From: CAVSWT01 sp963777515
Lineage (GTDB): Bacteria; Bacteroidota; Ignavibacteria; Ignavibacteriales; Ignavibacteriaceae
Reading direction: 5' to 3'
DNA: 64,000 bases
NCBI GenBank assembly: GCA_963777515.1
Contig: CAVZQU010000021.1
Location: forward strand, 240,052 to 304,051
Positions 1 to 11,620 of the stretch are shown here, piece after piece. Within the stretch, counting starts at the first letter, position 1. Each line of letters starts with the position of its first letter. The position numbers and the translations under genes are program-made. The notes beneath the pieces were generated by a model, which was given only the letters and a program-made list of their open reading frames with translations, had not been told where the DNA came from and did no database searches.

Positions 1-1483
1 CTCTAGCACCAATAAATACTACACTGTCTCCTAAATTCTGAGGATAACCTAATGAAGCAAAAGGAATTTTTAATTCAACAGTATATCCGCTATCCGGAGT
101 ATTTAAATCATTTACATCGGTGCCATTTCCTAGCATTAATGCATATTTAACCCCGGCTGTATCAGCCATTCCAACGAGATCACCAGCGGCTTGACCTTCT
201 CCTGCTGAATCTATATTTACTGTTAATGCCTTTACATTTCCCATTATACCAGCTCCATTAACATAATTTCGGCCAACAATATAGAAAGAGACACCATCCT
301 TATGAGTATCGTCGCCTGGAACTGTTACTATTTGATCTGATACTTTAGCTGATACATAAAGATTTGTATCATCGTAAGTCACCCAATAATCTGCATCAGG
401 CCCATCAATTACAGTTGGTGCACTATTCCAAGCATCCTCTTTATATCCGCTAGCCCATTTTCCAGTTCCTTTAATTGAGTCGAAACCTGCTTCATCACCC
501 CAATGAGTCATAAAATGAAGAGTGTTATCCGCTTTCCATTCGCTTAAATCTCCGTCAACTGTTATTGCATCACCTTCTCTCATGTGTGGTATTGTGTAAT
601 CTACCGGTGGAATAAGTCCACTAGGAGAACTTGTTGTTACATTAGGATCAATGTACAGGGCATTATAGTACCATGTTTCATTCCATTCATTTCCCCACCA
701 TGTTTTATTAAATCTGTTATTATCAGCGGTTGAATCCATAAAGCCATCCCCGTCCCATATACAAAAACTAAATGGAATTATATCCCCGTCAACATTAAAA
801 TTCATTGAATCTATTCTCATTCGCTCTTCTGAAATCCATCCCTGATCGGCTAAGGAATCGTAAGACATTCCACCGACAACAGATGTGAATTGAGTCCAAT
901 TATCTAAAGTTGTATCGCCACCGCCCTGTACTCTGCTGTCACCTTTGAGAATAGGCTGCGAACCAGGAGCTGGCTGGGAGGAGAGTCCTGCCCATTTCCA
1001 TCCGAACATAGGAAAATGTTCTAATCTATAATCCCACACGTTATGTCCGGTAATATCGTGCATTTTAGCATTTCCATTATTATCTTTATACATCCTAAAG
1101 GATATGATCATGCCATCTGATTGTTCCCAATCTACACCACCTACACTTTTATCTTTCGATTTAAAAAGCAAGTATATATAAGGGCTTTTGTACAAGCATT
1201 TAAAAACGACATTTGCCGAGTCCCCAGGATCATGTGTTCCTATTTTCCAGCTGTAACCACTGCTTGGTAGATATGCCGTTTGACCGTAGCCAAGTACGAC
1301 TGAATCAGCTTTTGCCCAAACTGCATCTTCAACACCGTCTATAGTTATGTCTTCGCCTGCCTGCATAACACGAACATACATAGCATCTTCGCGGGCATTT
1401 TTGTTTTGTGCCCATTGGGCAAGCACAATATTTGAAAGAAATAAAAATTGAACTATGAATAAAAATACTAAATAACGTCTCAC
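1..1483 (-). CDS. Secreted CBM9-like (DOMON-type) carbohydrate-binding protein, partial
   Basis: The reading frame is open from a GTG at 1483 to the window edge (about 494 codons), so the C-terminus is missing. A perfect Shine-Dalgarno AAGGAGGT (1488-1495) sits five bases before the GTG, which decides the start. The N-terminus is a signal peptide (MRRYLVFLF..., hydrophobic to about residue 20, then AQWAQ). Two similar modules follow, each opening with a strand of the type ITIDGVEDAVW (about residue 43) and ITVDGDLSEW (about residue 300), the usual opening of CBM9/DOMON-like sugar-binding folds. A T9SS tail may lie beyond the window, but this cannot be seen. It follows a 363-base gap holding a LacI-type operator, so it is probably the distal member of the sugar regulon. 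Family assignment is from motif memory; the ligand is unknown. Confidence 0.75.
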   Translation of the reverse strand, partial: MRRYLVFLFIVQFLFLSNIVLAQWAQNKNAREDAMYVRVMQAGEDITIDGVEDAVWAKADSVVLGYGQTAYLPSSGYSWKIGTHDPGDSANVVFKCLYKSPYIYLLFKSKDKSVGGVDWEQSDGMIISFRMYKDNNGNAKMHDITGHNVWDYRLEHFPMFGWKWAGLSSQPAPGSQPILKGDSRVQGGGDTTLDNWTQFTSVVGGMSYDSLADQGWISEERMRIDSMNFNVDGDIIPFSFCIWDGDGFMDSTADNNRFNKTWWGNEWNETWYYNALYIDPNVTTSSPSGLIPPVDYTIPHMREGDAITVDGDLSEWKADNTLHFMTHWGDEAGFDSIKGTGKWASGYKEDAWNSAPTVIDGPDADYWVTYDDTNLYVSAKVSDQIVTVPGDDTHKDGVSFYIVGRNYVNGAGIMGNVKALTVNIDSAGEGQAAGDLVGMADTAGVKYALMLGNGTDVNDLNTPDSGYTVELKIPFASLGYPQNLGDSVVFIGAR

Positions 1484-1846
1484 TGTTACCTCCTTATAGT
1501 TAAAAAGATTATGTAATTCTTTTTATTAAAGTTTTCTCAGACCACATACAATCTTTAAAAAAACATCCTCCTTTCTTTTAGAGTAGAATTTATTTTTTTA
1601 AAAAATGATAAATATACTTTTATTGTTTTATAAGAAATGTATTCCCTGAAAAGTAAAACTGAAAGAGATAGACTAAATAAAAATAGTAAAATTGTATTCA
1701 TATTTGTAAACGTTTACATTTTTGCTAGTTAAAGTACAAAACGGAAAATTATTTGTCAAGCTAAATCATCATTTTATAAATAACTTTTATAAAATTTTAA
1801 ATTATATTTATTTACTTTTGTTTAAATGTGATTTAAACCAATAAAC
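1484..1846. other. 363-base gene-free leader upstream of the CBM9-like gene
   Basis: No credible gene is present. The stretch holds a LacI-type palindromic operator at 1705-1718 and, on the minus strand, a second strong Shine-Dalgarno-like AAAGGAGG (1567-1574) that is followed immediately by ATG and a stop three codons later, so it opens no useful frame. The rest is AT-rich and probably contains the promoter and 5' untranslated leader of the CBM9-like gene; I could not place a promoter with confidence. Confidence 0.5.
1705..1718. promoter_or_regulatory. LacI-family operator, copy 1
   Basis: Perfect 14-bp palindrome TGTAAACGTTTACA with the central CG typical of LacI/GalR operators. The flanks TTT...TTT are also shared with the copy at 13839-13852, giving 19 identical bases (1703-1721). 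It lies 222 bases upstream of the GTG of the CBM9-like gene and is presumably where the LacI protein encoded at 12804-13823 binds. Binding is inferred, not shown. Confidence 0.85.
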
Positions 1847-2656
1847 TCAACCTTTTACGCTTCCCATCATTATTCCTTTTATATAATATTTCTGTAATGC
1901 AAGAAACACAATTAAAATTGGGATGATTGTAATAACGGATCCAGCCATCATTAATTCAGGATCTTTTGTATGTTCTCCCATCAAATTAGCAAGCGAAACT
2001 GGAAGCGTATACATTGAATTATCAGTAAGCACTATCAATGGCCATAAGAAATCATTCCATGTGGTCATGAATGTAAATAATGCAAGCGTAACTAAAATAG
2101 GAACACATAATGGAAGAATAATTCTTCTGTAAATTTGAAAATCCGTCGCCCCGTCAATCTTTGCTGATTCAATTAAGCTATCCGGTATTGAAATAGCATA
2201 TTGACGAATTAAAAATATACCAAATATATTTGCGAGTCCTGGAATTATAATTGCCATGTAAGTATTAATAAATCCAAATTCTTTTAACATTAAAAATAGC
2301 GGAAGCATTGTTACTTGTGCCGGAATAACCATCGAACTTAAAAGTAAATTGAAAAGCTTATTCTTCCCTTTAAATTTATATTTTGCAAATGCATATCCAG
2401 CCATAGAATTAAAGAACAAAGAGATTAGAGTTACTACGATTGAAAGGAATAAGCTGTTGAATAAGTTTCTTGAAACATTCAACCTGGAAAACAAAACCTT
2501 ATATTGTTCCAGCGTAAAAATATCAGGAATAAATCTTGGCGGATAAACACTTGCATGTCCATCATACATAAATGATGCTGAAACCATCCAGATAAATGGA
2601 GCAATAGTTAATATTGCAGTAATAATTAAAAATATATGAAGTAGAGTTTTTTTCAT
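1847..2656 (-). CDS. Carbohydrate ABC transporter permease, MalG type
   Basis: Inner-membrane permease (269 aa) of a carbohydrate-uptake (CUT1) ABC importer. It has about six hydrophobic segments, an N-terminal TM (LLHIFLIITAILTIAPFIW) and the cytoplasmic EAA loop that contacts the ATPase, seen as ESAKIDGATDFQIYRRIILP at about residues 163-182. The C-terminus (KYYIKGIMMGSVKG) is the usual MalG-family ending. Length is normal. It follows the MalF-type gene by six bases and closes this stretch of genes. No ATPase gene is next to it, so the importer probably uses a shared MsmX/UgpC-type ATPase encoded elsewhere. Confidence 0.93.
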   Translation of the reverse strand: MKKTLLHIFLIITAILTIAPFIWMVSASFMYDGHASVYPPRFIPDIFTLEQYKVLFSRLNVSRNLFNSLFLSIVVTLISLFFNSMAGYAFAKYKFKGKNKLFNLLLSSMVIPAQVTMLPLFLMLKEFGFINTYMAIIIPGLANIFGIFLIRQYAISIPDSLIESAKIDGATDFQIYRRIILPLCVPILVTLALFTFMTTWNDFLWPLIVLTDNSMYTLPVSLANLMGEHTKDPELMMAGSVITIIPILIVFLALQKYYIKGIMMGSVKG

Positions 2657-2662
2657 ATCAAT

Positions 2663-3553
2663 TTACTCATTACTTTTTTGAACTTTAAGTTGAATAAGAG
2701 TTGCAATAAAAATTATAAAAAACAAAACAAATGCAATTGATGCCGAGTAACCCATATGCCAATAAGTAAAACCTTCTTGATACATGTATTGCACAATACT
2801 CAAAGTACTATTCAACGGCCCGCCTTGTGTCATTATGTAAGGTTCTGCAAATAATTGGAAGAAGCCTATCATTGTTATTATGCTTATAAAAACTGTAGTT
2901 GGTGCAAGCATGGGAATTGTTATTTTTTTAAATTTCTGCCAAGCATTTGCACCTTCCATCATAGCAGCTTCATAAAGATAGTCGGGAATGTTTTGCAACC
3001 CGGCAATAAAAATGATCATATTATATCCAAAATTTTTCCAGACGGACATAATAATTATAGCAGGCATAGCCCAGTGAGGATCACCCAGCCAATCAACAGG
3101 ATTTATTCCAAAGAAACCCAAGCAATAATTCAACAAACCAAAGCGAGGATGATAAATGAACCTCCACACTATTGCAACTGCAACTAAGTTTGTAACTACA
3201 GGAATAAAATAAGTTAATCTAAAAATGGATTTGAATTTGACCAGCTTTGAATTTAAAAGAATAGCCGCACCTAGTGAAACTCCAACTGATAAAGGCCCAG
3301 CAACAATTACATAATAGAAAGTATTCTTTAATGATGTCCAAAATAATGGGTCGCTAAAAAGATCAAAATAATTTTTGAACCATAAAAATCTAACATTTGA
3401 AAAATGGGCTAAAGAATAAATATCAAAATCAGAAAAACTGATGATAAAGGCTGCAATAACAGGAATAAAAAAGAATACGAAAATTGAGATAAGTGCAGGG
3501 CCTAAAAATACATAGGCTGCCGAAGAGTTATATTTAAAATTTTTCTCTCTCAT
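2663..3553 (-). CDS. Carbohydrate ABC transporter permease, MalF type
   Basis: 296-aa inner-membrane permease, partner of the gene at 1847-2656. After a short cytoplasmic N-terminus (MREKNFKYNSS) there are about six TM segments and an EAA loop reading EAAMMEGANAWQKFKKITIP near residues 197-216. The length and the pattern without an extended periplasmic P2 loop match UgpA/LacF-like CUT1 permeases rather than enterobacterial MalF. It starts eight bases after the sugar-binding protein gene ends, so the three transport genes are almost certainly co-transcribed. Substrate is inferred from the locus (oligosaccharide), not from the sequence of this protein. Confidence 0.93.
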   Translation of the reverse strand: MREKNFKYNSSAAYVFLGPALISIFVFFFIPVIAAFIISFSDFDIYSLAHFSNVRFLWFKNYFDLFSDPLFWTSLKNTFYYVIVAGPLSVGVSLGAAILLNSKLVKFKSIFRLTYFIPVVTNLVAVAIVWRFIYHPRFGLLNYCLGFFGINPVDWLGDPHWAMPAIIIMSVWKNFGYNMIIFIAGLQNIPDYLYEAAMMEGANAWQKFKKITIPMLAPTTVFISIITMIGFFQLFAEPYIMTQGGPLNSTLSIVQYMYQEGFTYWHMGYSASIAFVLFFIIFIATLIQLKVQKSNE

Positions 3554-3561
3554 TATCTCTA

Positions 3562-4894
3562 TTACTTTTTATTCTTGCTTAAAAGCCATCTTCTTTTTTC
3601 TAAGATTCTATCAACGTCTTTATCCAGATTTGCAAGCGCTTGATCAATAGTCATTGCTCCGCGCGCTGCTTGTTCTGCATATTGCTGAAGTTTTGAAAAA
3701 ACAATTTGTTCCCATTCAGTAACTTTAGGAGTTGCAACTACATAATAAAATTGTTTATGGAAAGCTTGCATATAAGGATCATCTTTAAACTTAGGATCTT
3801 CCCAGGCTTCTTTAACGGCAGGCAAATCATTTACCAAATCGTAAAATTTTATTTGGGTTTTTGTTTTGGAAAGATATTCTATAAACTTCCAAGCTGCTTG
3901 CTTATGTTTTGAATTTTTAAATACTACTAAGCTTGCACCGCCTGCCAAAGATACGCCCGGAATAGAATCATTATCTTTGCTTGGCAACGGCGCCGTCATC
4001 CATTTATCTTTTAAATTTCCTCTCATCCATTTTTTGAATTCAGGAATATTCCAGGGACCGGAGATATACATAGAAAAATATTCTTCTGAAAAAGCCTGAT
4101 AAACATTTGTAACCTGCGAAATACCAATTGGCGCCAAACCTTCTTTATGAAATTTTATAAGATACCTAAATGCTTCCTTAAATTTTTCGCCGCTAAAATT
4201 TCCCATGCTATTATTATCTTTCAACAGCTTTGAACCATTTTGCAAACCAAAAATTACAAAAGGAGCCCATTCATTTGTCGGAAGATAAATGGCATATTTA
4301 TCTTTTCCTTTATTGTTTTCTACAATTTTTTTGGAAAGACGATAAAGTTCATCCCATGTTTTAGGAGGAGAATCAAATCCTGCTTTTTTCAATACGTCTG
4401 TTCTATAATATAAAACTCTCGTATCGATATACCAGGGAATTCCGTAAACAAGAGAATCAATAACATTTGTATCCCATATTCCCGGGATAATATCTATCTT
4501 CGGAAACAACATTACTTTTTTTAATAAATTTGTTAAGGCTAATGATTGCGTCTAACTGTTTAAATTGCGCTATCCACGTATTTCCTAGTTGGCAAATATC
4601 TGGAGTATTATCTCCCGCATAAGCGGAGATTAATTTCTCTTGAGCAGCTGTCCATGGTATCATTTGAACATTAACTTTAATTCCCGGATTTTCTTTTTCG
4701 AACTCCGGAACAATTTTCTTTAATGATTCTCCTTCACTTCCCAATCCCCAAAAATCTAAAGTTATTTTGCCATTATTTTCTTTGTTGCAGCTCGAAGAGA
4801 AAATGCTTAATAATAAAAGAATAAATAAAAAGCTGTAACGACCAAAATTTTTAATAAAATTCTTTGAAAATATTTTTAGCTGAAAAGATTTCAA
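3562..4894 (-). CDS. ABC sugar-binding lipoprotein, interrupted by one surplus base
   Basis: Extracytoplasmic solute-binding protein (SBP family 1, MalE-like) feeding the adjacent permeases. The two reading frames, 4894-4457 and 4512-3562, are halves of one protein. The first half ends ...SEDRYYPG and then goes out of frame; removing one base at about 4479-4480 gives PGIWDTN, continuing into the second half. The whole span is 1333 nt, i.e. 3n+1, restoring a 443-aa protein, a normal family length. The N-terminus has a hydrophobic segment followed by FSSSC, a lipoprotein-type cysteine. The start is TTG, the only start codon after an in-frame stop, with no clear ribosome site, so the exact start is uncertain. 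Sequencing error or a real frameshift are both possible. Confidence 0.85.
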
Positions 4895-4927
4895 TTTACA
4901 TCAATAATTATTTTTCAAATGAAAAAT

Positions 4928-7040
4928 TCATCTAAGTAAAACCATTTTTTTAGTTTGGATATAGTTACCAATTTTTAATTGATAGAAATAAATACCGCTT
5001 GGTAACGACACATTATGTTCTGAATCAATTGCATTAAACTCAACTTCATATTTGCCTGCCGGTTTATAACCCTCGGAAAGAGTCGCTACTTTATTCCCCA
5101 ACATGTCATAAATTCTAAGTGACTGAAAACCAGTTACTGATGACTGCCAACTAATTCTTGTTGTTGGATTAAACGGATTTGGATAATTCTGAAAAATTTT
5201 AAATTCGTGATTTAATTGCCCTTGTTGTTTTTCATGAACATCAGTTACATTATTTTCTTCAAGTGTAAATGGATTAAACCCAAACTTAGTAAAAATGTAC
5301 CAGGCGCATGCGGAAGAAAAACCTTTATTGATATCTACCCAATTATATGCTCCGGTTGTATTTGCAGAGAAAGGAAGTGCATAGCTAATTTGATTCTCGA
5401 TGCTTCTTAGAACAAGTAATGAATCCATTTGATGTGAATAAAAATCTCCTAAGTTTTTATTTCCTGCGGCATAAAAAGCGCATGACATGTGGCCCACACC
5501 GTCGACCCAAATGTTTTGTATAGAAGCGTCTGCAAATGAATAAAATCCGGTTACACTTTTATTATTAAACTTAATTGTTTTTTTAAATCGTGAATCATTT
5601 TCAGGAACCCAAACAAGATCTTTATAAAATTGTCCCTGCTCACCAAATGCTAAAGATCTCCAGCTATATAAATCTAAAGGTAATCCTATGTTTGCGTTTT
5701 CCAACTCAGTCATCCGGTTATCAAGCCATTCTTTAATTTTGTTTGCAGTTTCATTTTCACCGCATAGTTTTAATGCTGCATAAAAATCTATATTTCCTTC
5801 TTCATGGCCAACATAATTTCCATTACTATCTGTTTCATGTAAGTATGCATCATTATGTAGCTGCGATTGTTCTTCCGGAGTTAAATTCCCTTTAAGCCTT
5901 AAATCTTTTGGGCCCCATCGCCACCCATGCCTAACAAATCCTCCATGTCCATTGGGATCGTCTATAATAGTATTCAAGCATTAAATTTTTTATTAGGCCA
6001 ATTACATCTGAGTATGAAGTTTTATTTTCAAGCCCATATTTTTTTTCATAAAGCTTGTAGGCAAATAATAACCAGGTATTATCTCCCATCCATCTGTCAC
6101 AAAGAAAAGCTGAATATACCGGCTTGCCGGTTCCTTCCGATTTCAATCTTATATTTTGATAAAATCCCCTTGCTTCATTATTGTAATAAAAATTTTGTTT
6201 GTTTAAATCCATGTTGGATTGGTCAACCCTATCTGCATAAAAATCTAGAATTCTTTCTGCTCTCTCTTTTTCTCCTTCAAGAATAAATGCCATTGCAGTT
6301 AAAGCGTTATTAAATGTCTGCCCGGAATTATCTTCCTGAGCAGGCACAAGTAATTTATCATTTGAAAAATTATCTTGGATACTTTTTAAATAAGTTAAAA
6401 CTAATTCTTCATTCGTTTTTCCACTAAGTATACTATCTAAAGCAGAATTGCCTGTCATTTTTATATCATCGAGATAAAGAGTATGTTCAATATTATCTGC
6501 AGCACTTTGCCCAAAATAGATCGTTTTAATTTTAGTTAAGTCAGCACTGCCGGGATTATTTTTAAATATGGTTAAAGGAATTTTTATATTACCCCAGGTA
6601 TTTGCATGAATATTTCCGGAATAATCAGCTAATAAAAATTTAGGCGTTTTAGTATTAGATAAATCTTCCAAATAAATTTTAGGCAAGTCAATCGAATCTA
6701 TTTCTGAATCGGAATATGCCATGAAAGAAATTGTGTCCTTTAAATTAACATCCATTCCTGGCCAGTCAGGAGCAGCAACAGCAGCTCCCCAATCCCCGCC
6801 TGTTTGGGAAATCCAATGAAGCTTTAAGCTGTTGGTTCCTGAAAAATATTCGCTTGAGCTTACCGGAAATTTTGTGTCATTATTATATCGTTCAAGATAG
6901 CTTGGAGGATTTTGATATAAATAACTTGGATCATAATAATTGTTTGTTGGGCTGTCAGAAAAGAAAATATATTCTTGTCCGGCGGTTAGTCCGAAAGTAA
7001 AAGTGACCAATGAGATAATTATTCTAAAGATTCTCTTCAT
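4928..7040 (-). CDS. Secreted (alpha/alpha)6-like enzyme with CBM-like N-terminus and T9SS tail, interrupted by one surplus base
   Basis: Signal peptide (MKRIFRIIISLVTFTFGLTAG), then a beta-rich module at about residues 25-200 resembling CBM11-type carbohydrate-binding domains (WGNIKIPLTIF, LYLDDIKMTG), then a helical region (NNALTAMAFILEG, DRWMGDNTWLLFAYKLYEKK, HGGFVRHGWRWGPKDL) that looks like a six-hairpin glycosidase, and finally a T9SS sorting domain (FKIFQNYPNPFNPTTRISW ... KKMVLLR). Two frames meet at about 5962-5964: LEYYY in the first continues as DDPNGHGGF in the second if one base is removed. The span is 2113 nt (3n+1), giving 703 aa. The ATG has an AGGGGT ribosome site. I do not recognise a named glycosidase family; activity on the cell surface or outside is inferred from the signals at both ends. 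Confidence 0.75.
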
Positions 7041-7047
7041 TTTACCC

Positions 7048-9169
7048 CTAATGGTTTGTTATGTTTTTTATGACTTTAATATCGAAAAAATTTTTTGATA
7101 TAATTTTATTCCTATTGTCTACTAATTCTAAATCAATCTTGTGTTTTCCCAATGAAATTTTTAAGGGGAGATAAAATTCAAAAGATTCATAATTTATAAA
7201 TACTAAATCGTCTTCCTTGAGATTTAGATTTTTTAGTGATTGAAATTTTTTGCCATCCAAGAGTAGGTTTAGTTTACAATTGCTAAACTTCTTGTGATAA
7301 TCATTTATAATGTAAAAATCGAGTAAAAGTTTACCGCCTGGAAAATATTGATTCTGCCTGACATTAGTTGATACAAAAATAGGCTGATAAACTCTCCTTA
7401 AAGTTTCATAAGCAGGCTTAGGTTTTTCATAAAAATCTACCACCGACCAGGTTATTGAAGGCCAGCAGTCAATAAACATAAATTGAAAAATTCCCGTTAT
7501 ACCATTAAATTTTTTTCTTCGATAAAAATTAACAGACGTTTCAATTAACTCACTTTGATATTTTTGAGAATTAGAAATAAACTCATCAATGTTCTTTCCC
7601 AACTCAACTTTAGCAATATTAAATGTCTGCTCAACCTGAAAATCATGGTATTGCCATGTTTCCCAATGAGGCGGGAATAATTTTTCTTTACTAATAAATT
7701 TTTTAAGTGACTCTTTAACCGGTAAACCTTGTGCACCGAACTCAGTTACCAATGGCCCCATTGGTGCTGCAGCAAAATGTTCCTTATCACCCCAGTACCA
7801 GCCGTCGTAAGGATGCTCTTCATAGTTTGAAGCTGTGCGGATTATCCTTGAACCATCTTCGCTCATTACTGCCTGACGCAAAAGCGGATCAAGAGAATGG
7901 ATTTGTTCACCCGGTTCATTGTGGCAGCACCAAAAAACAATCGATGGATGATTATAAAGAATCTGCACCATATCTTTAATTTGCGTTACAGCATTATCAG
8001 CAAACTTAGTTGAAGTATCGTAAGTCCATTGGAGGCTGAAATCCTGCCAAATTAAAATGCCCTGTTTATCGAATTCATCATAAAGTTCTTTGCGGTTAAC
8101 ATGCGCATGAACTCTCACAACATTTATATTTGCTTGTTTAATAAGTTTAACAATTCGTTGAATTTTGTCTTTACTTAATTCACTAAGAAACTGGGTGGGA
8201 ATAATATTCGTTCCCCTTAAAAAAATTCTTTTGCCATTCAAATGTAACTGCTGATCTTTATCAATCTTTACATCTCTAAAACCAAATTTTATTTCTTGCA
8301 TTTCAAAATCTTCAGAACTGATTTTTATTTTATAAAGATTTGGTTTTCCCAAATCCCAACTCCACCATAGCTCCGGTTTCGAAATATTTATTGAATGGGA
8401 AAATCCATTTTTACCCGGCTGTAAAACGACTTGAATTTTTTCGGTTACTTTTTTATTTGCAGTAGATATAATTTGAAAATCAATTTTAGTCTCTATTGGG
8501 AGTTTTCCAGAGCAATTATATTGGAAATTGAAATGAAGCTGGACGTCTTCATAACTTTTGTTAAAAGTAGAAGTGATTTTTATATTTTCAATAAAAACTT
8601 TGTATCCGTATTTGATGTATACATTATTCCAAATTCCGCCGGTATTTTGATCCTGCCCGGTTTTAGGATTCCAGGCCACCAGGCCTGCAGTCATGATGAT
8701 TAAAAATTCCTTTAATTAATTTTTTTCTATGCGGCCAGACTTTGCCTGGTTCTTCCATAGGAGATGTAACTTTAATGGCAATAATATTTTCTTTATCATA
8801 ATTTACTAGTTCAGTAATATCAAAATTAAACGGCTGAAAATATCCTTCATGGTGACCAACAAAATTCCAATTGAACCAAACATCAGCAAAGTAATCTACC
8901 CCATCAAAACACAGTGTTACTAGATTATCTTTTTCTTCTGAAGGATTATTTTTTAGAACTGAATTTAGCCGGGAAGGAATTTTTTTTATAAACCAGACTG
9001 AACCATTAAAATTATGAAGCCCTTGTTTTTCCCAATTTGAAGGAACATTTATTACTGTTAGATTTTTATCAAATTTAAATTTAATTTTTTCAATCGTTAA
9101 CTTTTCACCTGGGTCTTTAATAATTGACCATAATCCATTTAAGGATATGGTTTTGGTATTATTTTTCAT
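7048..9169 (-). CDS. Glycoside hydrolase family 2 enzyme, interrupted by one surplus base
   Basis: Exo-acting glycosidase of the beta-galactosidase/mannosidase/glucuronidase family. The N-terminal jelly-roll sugar-binding domain (LNGLWSIIKDPGE; VPSNWEKQGLHNFNGSVWF) is followed by the Ig-like domain and the TIM barrel. The acid/base Glu is seen in FWCCHNEPGEQ and the nucleophile Glu in GPLVTEFGAQG. The first frame (9169-8663) ends after HHDCRPG and the second (8694-7048) resumes at AWNPKTGQD; deleting one G/C near 8676-8677 joins them as RPGAWNP. The span is 2122 nt (3n+1), giving 706 aa. There is no signal peptide, so it likely acts in the cytoplasm on imported oligosaccharide. The exact sugar specificity cannot be read. 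It lies between GH94 and the secreted enzyme. Confidence 0.88.
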
Positions 9170-9210
9170 ATCTAAAAAATTATCCTAAGTGAACCTGAAC
9201 TATAACATCT

Positions 9211-11569
9211 TTACCTTTTATGTTTTTTAAAATATTTCCCTTCAATCGGTTTATCATCAACTATAATTTTTTTAACACCTCTTGAAACATGCTTGTTATT
9301 TATAACAGAAATATGAAAAGTCGTTCCCCTGAAAATCCTTTTAATAGAAAATCCATCCCACTCTTTTGGAATGGAAGGATCTATAACCAATCCGTTTTGT
9401 TCTGCTCTAATTCCAAGTATCCAATCTACTATAACTTTTTGAAACCATGCAGCAGAGCCAGTATACCACGTCCATCCACCCTTACCATAAAAGGGAGAAT
9501 CCGGACCATCAATGTTTCCAGGAGTAACGTATGGTTCAGCAGTATATTCATCAGCATTCATCCCATTATTAATAGGAGAAATTTTATTAAATACTTCATA
9601 AGCTGTTTTTGAATCTCCTATTTTTGAATAAGCCCAAATTGACCATGTTGCTGCATGTGTGTATACACCGCCATTTTCTCTTCGTCCGGGGGCATAACGA
9701 GAAAGATAACCAATGTATTTATCAGGGATTGAATAAGCAGGATAAAGTAATAATGTTCCGTTTTTCTTTAATAAATATTTTTTAACAGAATCCATTGCTT
9801 TTTTTTGTTTATCAGGATTAGCGATGCCGCTTATAACAGACCAGGTTTGCGGATTCAAATAAATGCTGCCCTGCTTATTTTTTTTGCTGCCGAATAATTC
9901 ACCGGAATCTTTGGTCCCTCTGTAAAACCATTCACCATCCCAGGAATGTTTTTCAAATGACGTCTGTAATCTCTTTGAAGCACTTTCTAATTTTTTTAAT
10001 TTTGAAGAATCATTCTTTCTCTTTGCAATTTCTTGGAATTCAATTAAAATGTAATAAAGAAATTCTGCTAGCCAAATGGATTCGCCTTTCATATCCAGGC
10101 CAACCGCACTTAATCCGTCATTCCAATCACCAGCACCAATAAGAGGCAATCCTCTTTTACTGATTCTCTTTAAAACCCGATCAATAGCTTTGAAAGAATG
10201 CTGATATAAAGTTTCTTTAACTTTTGGTTTGTCATAATATTCAACTTTTGAATTCAAGAAATTTAAATTATTAGTTTCCTTTAAATACTGAATTAGAAGA
10301 AACGGAAGCCATAACAAATCGTCAGTCATTTTCGTTTGCAAACCAGTTTCAGTAATTGGGTGCCACCAGTGAAGTACCGTCCCGTCATAAAATTGATGTT
10401 TTGCATGCAAGTTTAATTTGCTTTTCTGTTATTGATTTATCAATCGGTAAAAAAACTAAGCTATCCTGTAATTGGTCTCTGAAACCAAACGCCCCGCTTT
10501 GCTGATAATATGCTGTCCTTCCCCACAATCTGCCGGCTATTGCCTGATACCGCAGCCATTTATTAACAAGCAAGTTCATTCCATCATCAGGAGTATTAAT
10601 TTCTAATGTCCCAAGCAGTTCTTGCCATCTGCTTTTTACTGCATCAAGTGCTTTATCAATTTGCTTTGCTGTTTTATATTTTTTTAAGAGCGGTGAAAGT
10701 TCTTTTTTATCCTTTACCAGTCCTAAATAAAAATTTACTCTTTCCATTTCCCCACTGTTAATCTTAATATCAACTTTGATTGTCCCAATGGGATCATTCC
10801 AATTTCCAGTTTGCTTACTTAGTTTCCCATTTTTCAAAGCCGCAGGATTATTCAAATCACCATATTGTCCAATAAAATTTTCTTTTTCAGTTTCATAATC
10901 TGAAATACTTTTATTGGAAGTAAAATATCCGTAATACTCGTAATCAATATTCCAATGTCCTCTATCACCAAGAGGAATCTCCCATAATCTTTTGGTTGCA
11001 AGGATTGCGTTATTTTTTTTATCAAATTCTGTAACAAGAAATGTTTTATGAAACTCTCTATGATGATCTGCTGAAGAACCTAAACACCATTCAAAATATG
11101 TAAACAAAGAAAGGTCAGTAACTTCACCGGAATTATTATAAATTTTTAAGTCCCATATTTCAAGATTATCATCGTTCGGAACAAATAAAGTGAATTCGAT
11201 TTTAACTCCTTTATACTCGGAAGTTAAAACAGAATAACCGAATCCATGTCTGCATTCATATTTATCTAAATTATTTTTTACAGGGAAAAAAGTGGGGGAC
11301 CAAACCTCCCCGGTAACATTGTTTTTTATATAGATATATTTTCCCCAATTATCCTGTATGAGATCTTGATGCCATCTGGTGAGTCTATTAAATTCAGAAT
11401 GAGTTTGCCAGCTAAAGCCCCCGCCAGTTTGTGAAATTACTAGTCCATAATCTCCGTTAGTGATAATATTAATCCAAGGCTTAGGTGTTTTATAAGTTTT
11501 AATAATATATTCATTGCCATCCTCTGAAAAGTAGCCATACTTGGTTTCAAATTGATTTTTCACTTTCAT
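9211..11569 (-). CDS. GH94-type glycoside phosphorylase, interrupted by one surplus base
   Basis: Cytoplasmic inverting phosphorylase that cleaves beta-linked glucosides with phosphate (cellobiose, cellodextrin or laminaribiose phosphorylase type; which one is not determined). Family marks are the N-terminal beta-sandwich (GGGFSWQTHSEFNRLTRWHQ), QQSGAFGFRDQLQDSL, LHWWHPITETGLQTKMTDD, the catalytic Asp in GAGDWNDGLS, and TWYTGSAAWF. The two frames join by removing one base near 10409-10411, turning KLACKTS into LHAKHQFYDG; the span is 3n+1 and gives about 785 aa, normal for the family. Start is ambiguous: ATG 11569 has AGGAA directly against it, while GTG 11563 has AGGA at better spacing. A hairpin (11621-11648) separates it from the preceding secreted gene. 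Confidence 0.88.
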
Positions 11570-11620
11570 TTCCTGCAATAAGTAGAATAATTAATGGATC
11601 TTGATTTGGATGATAAAATC

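Noticed and set aside
5927..6286. 119-aa plus-strand open frame
   Set aside because: Lies antisense to the six-hairpin gene, has no ribosome site and no recognisable protein features.
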